Assembly: GCF_041380365.1 (NCBI RefSeq)
Contig: NZ_CP159981.1
Coordinates: forward strand, 1,736,001 to 1,800,000
Reading direction: 5' to 3'
From: Buchananella sp. 14KM1171
Lineage (GTDB): Bacteria > Actinomycetota > Actinomycetes > Actinomycetales > Actinomycetaceae
DNA length: 64,000 nt
Positions 16,379 to 23,236 of the stretch are shown piece by piece. A model generated the notes under the pieces. That model saw only the letters and a program-made list of their open reading frames with translations. It had not been told where the DNA came from and searched no databases. Position numbers and translations under genes: made by a program. The number at the start of each line of letters is the position of its first letter. The stretch's first letter is position 1.

Positions 16379-17104
16379 ATGATCTGGCGAGGCATACACC
16401 TGTCGTGCAAGATTGAACCCGTGACAACTCTCACGGGCTGGGCGAACGACGATGCGGTGATCGCCAAAGCTATGGAACTTGCGTCGACGCTGGGTGATGA
16501 CCCGAATCACACGGTCGCCGCGGCGGCGATGGATCTCAACGGCAACATCTACGTCGGGGTGAACAACCATCACTTCACTGGGGGCCCGTGCGCTGAACTC
16601 GTAGTTCTTGGCATGGCCGCTGGCGCCCACGCGGGGCGGTTGGCGACGATGGTCGCTGTGGGGGATGGTGGCCGTGGCGTCATCTCTCCGTGCGGGCGTT
16701 GTCGGCAGGTGATGCTGGATCAGCACCCTGACATCTGTGTGCTGGTGCCAGGCGAGGATGGAATTCGTTCTGTCTCGGTGCGTGAGTTGCTGCCGTATTC
16801 CTATGTACAGCCGGACGAAGATCCGGCTCGTTTTGTACGGTTCAGCCGTCGTTATCTCGACGACATTCGAGCTGGCCGCAAGACGAGGACCATTCGTTGG
16901 CGGGACCCGGTGCCGTTGGGTCCGACTACCTTTGTCTTCGAGGACGCGGAGCATCTCGGCTTCGTGACAATGCCGGGTGTGATCGACGACGTGCACCCCA
17001 TTCGTCTGTCGGACTTGGATACCGAATACCAGGGGGGTCTCCGCGCCCACTACCCGGACATGCCTGCGGATCCTCAGCTGACCGAGGTGCGCTTTCACAT
17101 CTGA
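16379..17104 (+). CDS. Cytidine deaminase-like domain fused to an ASCH domain
   Basis: 241 residues. Residues ~16-140 form a cytidine/blasticidin-S deaminase-like domain with a complete zinc site: Cys71-Ala-Glu73 (GGPCAELVVLG) and Cys105-Gly-Arg-Cys108. Residues ~150-241 match the ASCH fold. FSRRYLDDIRAGRKTRTIR aligns closely with FFQRFQDDILAGRKTITIR of E. coli YqfB, an N4-acetylcytidine amidohydrolase. The YqfB catalytic Lys and Thr correspond to Lys168 and Thr171; Glu216 is a candidate for the Glu. A GTG at codon 15 is an alternative start; neither start has a clear Shine-Dalgarno. It lies in accessory DNA after ychF. The substrate is unknown; see findings. Confidence 0.8.
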   Translation: MIWRGIHLSCKIEPVTTLTGWANDDAVIAKAMELASTLGDDPNHTVAAAAMDLNGNIYVGVNNHHFTGGPCAELVVLGMAAGAHAGRLATMVAVGDGGRGVISPCGRCRQVMLDQHPDICVLVPGEDGIRSVSVRELLPYSYVQPDEDPARFVRFSRRYLDDIRAGRKTRTIRWRDPVPLGPTTFVFEDAEHLGFVTMPGVIDDVHPIRLSDLDTEYQGGLRAHYPDMPADPQLTEVRFHI

Positions 17105-17154
17105 TCCTGCCTGCTGGATCCTGACCCCAAGATGCTCAACGATTTCGGAACTCG

Positions 17155-17178
17155 GTCGAGTTCCGGCTTAACGCCTAG
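17155..17178 (+). repeat. Duplicated 3' end of ychF
   Basis: The bases here read V-E-F-R-L-N-A-stop in frame. The true ychF end reads V-E-F-R-F-N-V-stop, with 18 of 24 bases identical, including GAGTTCCGG and TTAACG. It suggests that the deaminase-ASCH gene was inserted at the end of ychF and left a second gene end behind. Confidence 0.5.
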
Positions 17179-17197
17179 CGTTATTAACGAGATCCGG

Positions 17198-17203
17198 TAT
17201 AGT
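17198..17203 (+). promoter_or_regulatory. -10 element of the higBA operon
   Basis: TATAGT lies 8 bp before the GTG start of higB, with no Shine-Dalgarno between. The dyad-like GTTATTAAC just upstream (17180-17188) is a candidate site for HigA autorepression. No good -35 is seen. Confidence 0.55.
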
Positions 17204-17211
17204 ATTCTGCT

Positions 17212-17493
17212 GTGATCAGATCGTTCGGCAACAAGGACACCGAGCGATTGTGGCGACGGGAGCGTGTCCCATCGCTAGATCCCAGGATCCAGCGAGTCGC
17301 ACTGCGTAAGTTGCGGCAAGTAGGGGCTGCTGCCTCTCTTGACGACCTACGGGTTCCGCCCGGAAACCGGCTCGAAGCCCTAAAGGGCGATCGATCCGGG
17401 CAGCACAGCATCAGAATCAACGACCAGTGGCGCATCTGCTTCGTGTGGACCGCCGCTGGTCCAGAGGAGGTGGAGATCGTTGACTACCACTGA
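17212..17493 (+). CDS. higB: HigB-type toxin (RelE fold mRNA interferase)
   Basis: 93 residues. The family hallmarks are MIRSFGNKDTERLW at the N-terminus and RLEALKGDRSGQHSIRINDQWRICFVW with the basic residues that contact ribosomal mRNA, ending in VEIVDYH. HigB toxins cut mRNA on the ribosome. The GTG start lies 8 bp behind TATAGT, so the transcript is probably leaderless. The end overlaps higA by 14 bp. Toxin first, antitoxin second is the normal order for this family. Confidence 0.93.
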   Translation: MIRSFGNKDTERLWRRERVPSLDPRIQRVALRKLRQVGAAASLDDLRVPPGNRLEALKGDRSGQHSIRINDQWRICFVWTAAGPEEVEIVDYH

Positions 17494-17782
17494 CCTGATT
17501 CCTCCGATCCACCCGGGCGAGGTGCTCATGGAGGACTTCATTACCGGTCTTGGGATCACCCAGAACAGGCTTGCTGTTTCCATCGGTGTGCCTCCGCGTC
17601 GCATCAACGAGATCGTGCACGGCAAGAGGGGGATCACGGCGGACACCGCCTTGCGCCTGGCAAAGTACTTCGGCACCACGGCGGAGTTCTGGACCAACCT
17701 TCAGAGCCAGTACGAGCTCGATCTGGCCAGGGACCTTGCCGGGGACCAGATCGATTTCATCACGCCGCTGCAGGTCGCTTGA
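17480..17782 (+). CDS. higA: HigA-type antitoxin (XRE helix-turn-helix)
   Basis: 100 residues with the VapI/HigA signature IPPIHPGEVLMEDFI, then a helix-turn-helix (ITQNRLAVSIGVPPRRINEIVHGKRGI) and AEFWTNLQSQYELDLA. It neutralises HigB and represses the operon. The start is taken as TTG at 17480 because GAGGAGG is well placed before it inside the higB reading frame, and the next Met is 16 codons on within the conserved region. Confidence 0.93.
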   Translation: MTTTDLIPPIHPGEVLMEDFITGLGITQNRLAVSIGVPPRRINEIVHGKRGITADTALRLAKYFGTTAEFWTNLQSQYELDLARDLAGDQIDFITPLQVA

Positions 17783-17840
17783 CCCAGTTCGCCACACCGT
17801 CGGTGGTGGTGTCATCGAGCCCTTCGGGGAGAAAGCGCAC

Positions 17841-19439
17841 TCAGCGGCCCATATTGGTCGGGGATTTGACGCTGTACCTGGTGGACTTCAGGCCTTGGCC
17901 TCCTTCCATGACAACGATTCCCTCGCGCAGAGGTTTAGCCAATGCGTAGCGCAGCTGGCCGAGGGTCAAGCCCGTGGCCGCCGCGAGCTCGTGGATCGTA
18001 TGCGGGCCGGGATTCCTGACCAGCGCTGAGAGCACTACCGGTTCATTCACAGTCGGCGCGGAGCTAGCCAGGTAAAGCGGTGCGGTCGTACTCGAGGCAC
18101 CTGCCTGTGCAGATACCTCTAGAGGATCAACGTTCTTCTCGCCGGGCAACAAAGTGACCCGGTGTGGCTCGCTCGGGGCCCCCTCATCCGTTTCCCCTTC
18201 CAGTGGGCGCCAAAGTAACGCCTTGAACTGCACGCCAGTGTCGATTAGCTGTGGCCGGTGAAGCCCGCGCTCCTGGGCTGAGCGGAACACCTCACGTATG
18301 CCCCCGCCCTCCCCTTCGATGACCGAGCCACCGTCAAGTGTCGTGAGGCGTTTGGCGATTTGGTAGAGCCGTTGGTTTACGGCTGCCTGGGCGTGCTCCA
18401 CACTCTCCAGCTGCGAAAGTGAAACACCCTTCAGTCCGCCGGGGCTTTGAATGAACAGGTTCTTTGGCGTGATCCTGATCTGGACCTGCTTGCCCATTCC
18501 CAAGGTGTTTGGTCCAAGATCCCGATGTACTAGGGCGTTGGCGATCAGCTCGCGCACAGCGTTCAAGGGCAGCTCGGGGACTTCCTCCATGTGGCCATCG
18601 GGGCGGTAACGGTTGATGGAAGCCAGATTCTCCTCCACCCATCCGAGCGAGTCGCTCAGCAAGACTGGAAGAGGGCCAGTGAAGTCCTCCAAATTGCGGT
18701 TGCGTGCGCTACCCTCGCCGCCCGGCAACTGCACAGCGGCAGTGACGGTGAGGGCCGGGAAACGCCCTTGCGGATAGTGGCCCAACGCGTACAGTCCGGC
18801 AACGGTCGGCTCGCCGGAGGCTGTCAAGACGTTGGTCGCGCGAAGGATTTGTTCATCAGTCATGTCACGCAGCCGACGGGCATGGGTGCGAACAGCCTCT
18901 ACATAGCTGGTAACCAGGTTCGCATCGAGGTCTTCTTGGCTGTGGCCCTGGACAGGCGCGATGTCGTAGTCAACCTGCTCGTCCACGTGCAGCTTGGCAA
19001 CCTCGATCATGCGGAGCTCATGGGGCTGCATGGCGTAATCGCCGTCGGCTTGCCTCAGATAAGCGCGTCCCCCAGTAAATGCAGGCTTGTCCGTGAGGCG
19101 AAGGGGCGAAACGTGAACTACCTCTACGGTCTTCCCATCCACCTCAAAGGTCTGGAACTCGAGATGAGGAGAAGGTGTCACTGCGGAACGAGCCTGAGCA
19201 ACTAGGCCAGCCTCCAGGTTCGCTACGTCGTGTACACCTACCGCTTCAAAACGTCCGTCGGCTTCGTCGACACCGAGGACGGCAGTGCCTCCATTTGGCA
19301 TATTCGCGAATGCACACAGTGTTTCTGGCATACGTGGGACGCCGCCTGCCGCGCGCTTGACTTCAACAGAAGTTGTGTCGCCGCGTCGCAGGCGCAGCTC
19401 GGTAAGGACCCGGTGTAGATCTTGCTCGTCCCACTCCAT
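17841..19439 (-). CDS. Schlafen AlbA_2-domain / RecG-like ATP-binding transcriptional regulator
   Basis: 532 residues. The N-terminal AlbA_2 (Schlafen) domain is marked by TSVEVKRAAGGVPRMPETL and CAFANMPNGGTAVLGVDE. A central HATPase_c_4-type domain follows (PLNAVRELIANALVHRDLG, residues ~285-390). A C-terminal winged helix (HTIHELAAATGLTLGQLRYALAKPL) completes it. Such proteins are common in accessory DNA; some are regulators and some are linked to phage defence. The ATG lies 6 bp behind TAGTCT on the minus strand, so the transcript is probably leaderless. It converges on higBA. No specific function can be assigned. Confidence 0.82.
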   Translation of the reverse strand: MEWDEQDLHRVLTELRLRRGDTTSVEVKRAAGGVPRMPETLCAFANMPNGGTAVLGVDEADGRFEAVGVHDVANLEAGLVAQARSAVTPSPHLEFQTFEVDGKTVEVVHVSPLRLTDKPAFTGGRAYLRQADGDYAMQPHELRMIEVAKLHVDEQVDYDIAPVQGHSQEDLDANLVTSYVEAVRTHARRLRDMTDEQILRATNVLTASGEPTVAGLYALGHYPQGRFPALTVTAAVQLPGGEGSARNRNLEDFTGPLPVLLSDSLGWVEENLASINRYRPDGHMEEVPELPLNAVRELIANALVHRDLGPNTLGMGKQVQIRITPKNLFIQSPGGLKGVSLSQLESVEHAQAAVNQRLYQIAKRLTTLDGGSVIEGEGGGIREVFRSAQERGLHRPQLIDTGVQFKALLWRPLEGETDEGAPSEPHRVTLLPGEKNVDPLEVSAQAGASSTTAPLYLASSAPTVNEPVVLSALVRNPGPHTIHELAAATGLTLGQLRYALAKPLREGIVVMEGGQGLKSTRYSVKSPTNMGR

Positions 19440-19787
19440 GTGACAAGACTACAACTAAGACTGTGAAAGTTTGAGTGTCATTTGTAGTGTTTTTCTCAGT
19501 CTGGTGCGGTCGGGCAATGCGGAAGCCGCCTGGGGCGCGACCTGCCCGGGAATCGTTGCGCTTCGTCAGATTTCGCTGAGGCTCTGGTGGGCCGCATCGG
19601 CGATTCCTTCGCCGCTCGTATGTTTGTCGCCGCCTCACACTGCAAGAGACTGCAAGTGATACTGCAAAACTTTGAGTCTGCGGTTTGAGTGTGCACCAGA
19701 TTTTGAGTCTGGCTTGCAGTCTGATTTGTAGTCTGATTTGCGGTCTGACCCGCAGCTGGCCTCTGACTGACCTCGCCCCCGCCTGCC
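19440..19787. other. 348-bp non-coding stretch with short TTGCAGTCTGA-type repeats
   Basis: No gene is supported. From 19640 to 19760 the sequence holds many copies of a short unit: ACTGCAA three times, then TTGAGTCTG, TTGCAGTCTGA, TTGTAGTCTGA and TTGCGGTCTGA, the last three in 13-bp tandem. Related words (TTGAGTGTC, TTGTAGTG) also occur at 19468-19485 beside the Schlafen-gene start. The repeats may be regulator sites or replication-slippage products. Confidence 0.5.
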
Positions 19788-20095
19788 CACGGCCCCGGCC
19801 TGACCTCGATCGCCTACGTGGGCTGCCTTGACCACGAGGGCACCTACGGTGTGGCTACCCACCGGCGTGGCCTGGGTTACAAGCAGGCGATGGAGCGAGC
19901 GGGCCTGACGCCGCGCTTTGTGCGCGCCCCCTTCAGCCGCGAGCCGGGCCGCGCCGCCGCCGAGATGTTGCTGGCCAGCGAGGAACTGCCGCAAGGAATC
20001 ATCTGCTCCTCCGACGAGATCGCCGCGGACATGATCGCCACCTTCCGCCAGGTGGGCGTGGACATCCCGGGGGACGTCTGCGTGGTTGGCGTGGA
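19788..20095 (+). pseudogene. Fragment of a LacI-family repressor (C-terminal lobe only)
   Basis: The frame reads LTSIAYVGCLDHEGTYGV ... RGLGYKQAMERAG ... GIICSSDEIAADMIATFRQVGVDIPGDVCVVGVDGH, the second half of a LacI/GalR ligand-binding domain. The N-terminal helix-turn-helix and first lobe (about 170 residues) and the last ~60 residues are missing. An in-frame TGA lies just upstream. At about 20095 it joins, in a different frame, the middle of a PTS permease gene. Such repressors usually sit next to the PTS gene they control, so one deletion explains both truncations. Confidence 0.8.
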
Positions 20096-20757
20096 CGGTC
20101 ACCCTGGTGCTGGTGGTGTTCGGCCCGATCATCATGTTCATCTCCGGCGGCCTAGCCAACGGCATCAACTCCATCTTGTCCTTCAACTACCCGGTCGCTG
20201 GCCTGATCATCGGTGGCCTCTACCAGTGCCTAGTCATCTTCGGCTTGCACTGGGCGGTAATCCCGCTGGTGGCGGCCCAGATCGCCATCGACGGCTTCTC
20301 CCCGCTGAACGCCATCATCTCCGCCACGATGATCGCTCAAGGTGGTGGCGCCCTGGCCATCTGGCTCAAGACCAAGAACTCCAAGATCAAGGCACTGGCC
20401 GGCCCGGCCACAATCTCTGCCTTCTGCGGTATCACCGAGCCCGCTATGTACGGTCTGAACCTCAAGTACGGTCGCGTGTTCATCACCGCCTCTCTGGGTG
20501 GTGCCGTGGGTGGCCTGCTCACCGGCCTGTTCAACGTCAACATGTGGGGCTTCACTGGCGCGTTCGTTGGTTTCCCGTCCTTCGTGAACCCAGCCGGACT
20601 GGACGGTAGCTTCACCGGCTTCTGGATCGCCTCCATCGCCACCCTGCTGGTTTCCTTCACCGCTACCTACCTGTTCGGCTTCAAGGAGTCCGACTTCGAG
20701 ACCGCTAAGGAGGTCAAGAAGGTGCGCCTGGGCAAGCGCGAACCGGCTGGCTCGTGA
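20096..20757 (+). pseudogene. Truncated PTS EIIC (beta-glucoside/sucrose type), C-terminal half
   Basis: About 220 residues of the membrane domain remain, from WTVTLVLVVFGPIIMFISGGLA to REPAGS-stop. They include the family signature GITEPAMYGLNLKYG and several membrane helices. The EIIB domain and the first half of EIIC (about 250-400 residues) are lost. The remaining frame is open but could not form a working transporter. The 5' side is fused to the LacI fragment. Confidence 0.85.
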
Positions 20758-20825
20758 TTACTCAGCGGGCAGGCCAGACGGCCAACCCCACAAGGTTCTG
20801 ACGGTCGCCAGGGCAATGTGTAGGG

Positions 20826-20857
20826 CGGTGGGGCCCCGGGAGACCGGGGCCCCACCG
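20826..20857 (+). terminator. Hairpin after the EIIC remnant
   Basis: A perfect 14-bp GC-rich stem (20826-20839 with 20844-20857), loop GAGA, 69 bp after the remnant stop. There is no good T-run, so termination strength is uncertain. Confidence 0.55.
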
Positions 20858-20908
20858 GTCGTTGTGCGGATGGGGTGCCGGTACTACGTGGACCGGCTCG
20901 CCCCCGAG

Positions 20909-21028
20909 CTCGCAAATGCTGCAACGGGGTACATCCGACCGCTCGGTGCCACGCCCCCGACCATACTTTTGTACCCCGACCGCACTTTTGTGCGCTCGGG
21001 GGCAGCGCGCCGCCGCCCACCACCGCCG
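20909..21028. repeat. ~120-bp hairpin-rich intergenic repeat, copy 2
   Basis: It matches 10461-10580 over its whole length with scattered changes, from CTCGCAAATG through CGGGGTACATCCGACCGCTC to GTGCGCTCGGGGGCA. The outer stem is shorter (CGGGGTACA with TGTACCCCG) and the second hairpin is CGCAC-TTTT-GTGCG. It occupies the 433-bp gap between the EIIC remnant and the next gene; nothing else is seen there. Confidence 0.75.
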
Positions 21029-21190
21029 CTGCACCGACCTCTTCGCGTTTAACCACCTCAACGCCCTCCCGGGTACCCGTATCCGTGAGGGGTGGTTATA
21101 AAATGGTCGTAGAGCCGAGTGCTTAAGTTCGCGTGGCACAATATCTGCGGTTTCCACCGGAGAAAAGATTCGTTAGAAAGAAGGCCCCCC

Positions 21191-21820
21191 ATGCACTGGC
21201 GCAAGTGGTCGGTAAAGGCAAAGATCATCAGCATCGTTGCGAGCCTGGTCGTATTGGGGCTCGCGGTCTTTGGTGCTACTCAGCTTTTCCCGTACTTCAA
21301 CCGCCAGAGCGCCGACGAGCGCGTGGTGCAGTCCCTGACCCTGGAGGATGATGTGGTCCTGTTGCGCCTGGGCGTGCAGGGAATCGCCACGGAGAAAGTG
21401 GACGCCTCCTTCCTGGGCATGTCCATCCCGGGCAGCGCCAAGAACCACTTCCTGCAGTACGACTACTCGGCCATGCTCGGCATTGATGGCGGGGATGTGA
21501 AGGTAGAGAAGACCGGGGACAAGCGGTTCAAACTCTCCATCCCGGCGTTTGAATTCTTGGGGCACAGCGACGCCGAATTCAAGACGATCGTGGAGGACAA
21601 CGGCATCATTTCCTTCATCACCCCGGACGTGGACCTGCCCGCGCTCATCACCCGGGTGCTGAACGACACGGAGAAGGAAAAGCACATCACGGACAGCATG
21701 GAGTTGCTGGAGTACCAGTGCCGCAACTTCTACGAGAGCATCGTGCGCGGGATCGACCCGGAGATCCAGCTGGAGTTCGTGTTCGCCTCCGCCGCCCCGG
21801 AGGCGGAGCAGAAGGGCTAG
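21191..21820 (+). CDS. Membrane-anchored hypothetical protein (DUF4230-like)
   Basis: 209 residues. A basic N-terminus (MHWRKWSVKAK) and one membrane helix (IISIVASLVVLGLAVFGATQ, residues 12-31) anchor a domain that should lie outside the membrane. The segments LLRLGVQGI, YDYSAMLGIDGGDVKVEKTGD and FKLSIPAFEF recall DUF4230 proteins, but the match is only by eye. The ATG follows GAAAGAAGG; upstream in-frame codons lack features. The function is unknown. The next gene begins 32 bp later, so the two may be cotranscribed. Confidence 0.7.
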   Translation: MHWRKWSVKAKIISIVASLVVLGLAVFGATQLFPYFNRQSADERVVQSLTLEDDVVLLRLGVQGIATEKVDASFLGMSIPGSAKNHFLQYDYSAMLGIDGGDVKVEKTGDKRFKLSIPAFEFLGHSDAEFKTIVEDNGIISFITPDVDLPALITRVLNDTEKEKHITDSMELLEYQCRNFYESIVRGIDPEIQLEFVFASAAPEAEQKG

Positions 21821-21852
21821 TGTCAGCGCAGCCGAGCTGAAACGGGGTGGGC

Positions 21853-22131
21853 ATGGGCAAGTGGTTTGCACAGGCGCGGGAGATCGACTCTTTGCGTCAG
21901 GAGGTAAAGCGCCTGGAGGCTGAGTCGGCTCGTCAGCGAATGGAGATCGACCGTCTGAAGGTAAAGCTGCGTGACGCGGTTGAGGGTGTGGACGGTTCCG
22001 GGGTCTCGGCTCACGAGCGGGAGCTGGTGGCCCAGGGGCGCATCCCGGAGGCGATCGTCTCGTTCCGCTCGCGCATGCGCGTGGACCTGGAGACCGCCAG
22101 GCGCGTGATGGAGCATGTTCGCTTCGAGTAG
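21853..22131 (+). CDS. Small coiled-coil protein, function unknown
   Basis: 92 residues from the ATG at 21853; a GTG two codons earlier is an alternative start. Residues ~8-45 form a regular coiled coil (IDSLRQEVKRLEAES...IDRLKVKLRD). The C-terminal third (LVAQGRIPEAIVSFRSRM, VDLETARRVMEHVR) resembles the helix pair of the ribosomal L7/L12 C-terminal domain (AIK..R..TGLGLKEAK). That could mean a protein-interaction module. The resemblance is by eye only. Confidence 0.6.
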   Translation: MGKWFAQAREIDSLRQEVKRLEAESARQRMEIDRLKVKLRDAVEGVDGSGVSAHERELVAQGRIPEAIVSFRSRMRVDLETARRVMEHVRFE

Positions 22132-22224
22132 CACCCCCGGTTCCCAGAAAATGAGACGCGGCCGCTCACAGACTGGCCTGCGGGCGGATAATTGCGGGCG
22201 GAACGTCGTCCCCCAGGAGGTCTC

Positions 22225-23196
22225 ATGATCAGGGTCGCAATTAACGGATACGGCAACCTCGGCCGCGGTGCGGAGGCCGCCATCGCCAAGAACGACGACA
22301 TGGAACTGGTGGTGGTCTTCTCTCGGCGAGACCCAGCGAGCGTGCAGACTCTTGGGGCGCCCGTGGCGCACGTGGACCAGATGGCCGACTGGGTGGGCAA
22401 GGTGGACGTCTGCCTCAACTGCGGCGGCTCGGCCACCGACCTGGAGGAGCAGGGCCCGGCTGCGGCAGCCTTCTTCACCACCGTGGACTCCTTTGACACC
22501 CACGCCAAGATCCCGCAGTACTTTGAGGCCGTCGACGTTGCCGCCCGCGCGGCCGGTAACCTCGCCCTGATCTCCACCGGCTGGGACCCCGGCTTGTTCT
22601 CCATGCTGCGCGTGCTGGGCGAGGCGGTGCTGCCCGACGGCGCCTCCACCACCTTCTGGGGGCCGGGCGTCTCACAGGGGCACTCCGACGCGATCCGCCG
22701 CATCGAGGGCGTGCTGGACGCAAAGCAGTACACCCTGCCGGTGGAGGAAACCGTGGAAGCGTTCAAGCGTGGGGACGACGTTACCCTCACGCCCCGCACC
22801 ACCCACCGGCGTGACTGCTACGTGGTCGCAGCGCCGGGCGCGGACCTGGAGCGCATCGAGCAAGAGATCGTGCAGATGCCCAACTACTTCGCGGACTATG
22901 ACACCACCGTCACGTTCGTCTCCGCAGAGGAGCTGGCCGCCGAGCACGGTGGTATCCCGCACGGTGGCACGGTGCTGCGCCGGGGCGAGACTGCCCCGGG
23001 GGTGGCGGCGAACGTGGGCTTCGAGCTGGAGCTGGGCTCGAACCCGGGCTTCACGGGCTCGGTGGTGGTCGCGATGGGCCGGGCCGCCGCGCGCATGGCT
23101 GCGCGCGGCGAGGTGGGCGCCCGCACCGTCTTCGACGTGACTCTGGCGGACCTGTCCGCTCTCAGCCAGGAGGAGCTGCGCGCCCGCTACCTCTAG
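22225..23196 (+). CDS. ddh: meso-diaminopimelate D-dehydrogenase
   Basis: 323 residues, the normal Ddh length. It reductively aminates tetrahydrodipicolinate to meso-diaminopimelate in one NADPH-dependent step. Features are the Rossmann start VAINGYGNLGRG, HVDQMADWVGKVDVCLNCGGSATDL in pieces, STGWDPGLFSMLRV, and GPGVSQGHSDAIRRIEGV. The ATG has a perfect Shine-Dalgarno (CAGGAGG). The window also carries dapC and dapD of the succinylase route, so the organism has two ways to make meso-DAP, as in Corynebacterium glutamicum. Its 3' end is duplicated 35 bp downstream. Confidence 0.95.
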   Translation: MIRVAINGYGNLGRGAEAAIAKNDDMELVVVFSRRDPASVQTLGAPVAHVDQMADWVGKVDVCLNCGGSATDLEEQGPAAAAFFTTVDSFDTHAKIPQYFEAVDVAARAAGNLALISTGWDPGLFSMLRVLGEAVLPDGASTTFWGPGVSQGHSDAIRRIEGVLDAKQYTLPVEETVEAFKRGDDVTLTPRTTHRRDCYVVAAPGADLERIEQEIVQMPNYFADYDTTVTFVSAEELAAEHGGIPHGGTVLRRGETAPGVAANVGFELELGSNPGFTGSVVVAMGRAAARMAARGEVGARTVFDVTLADLSALSQEELRARYL

Positions 23197-23236
23197 GTGC
23201 GCGTTACCCCCTGCACGCCCGCTACCTCTAGGTGCG
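23181..23236. repeat. 21-bp direct repeat of the ddh 3' end
   Basis: The 21 bases around the ddh stop (23181-23201, core GCCCGCTACCTCTAGG) recur exactly at 23216-23236. The copies start 35 bp apart. The stop codon of the convergent fic gene (23228-23230) lies inside the second copy. Confidence 0.85.
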
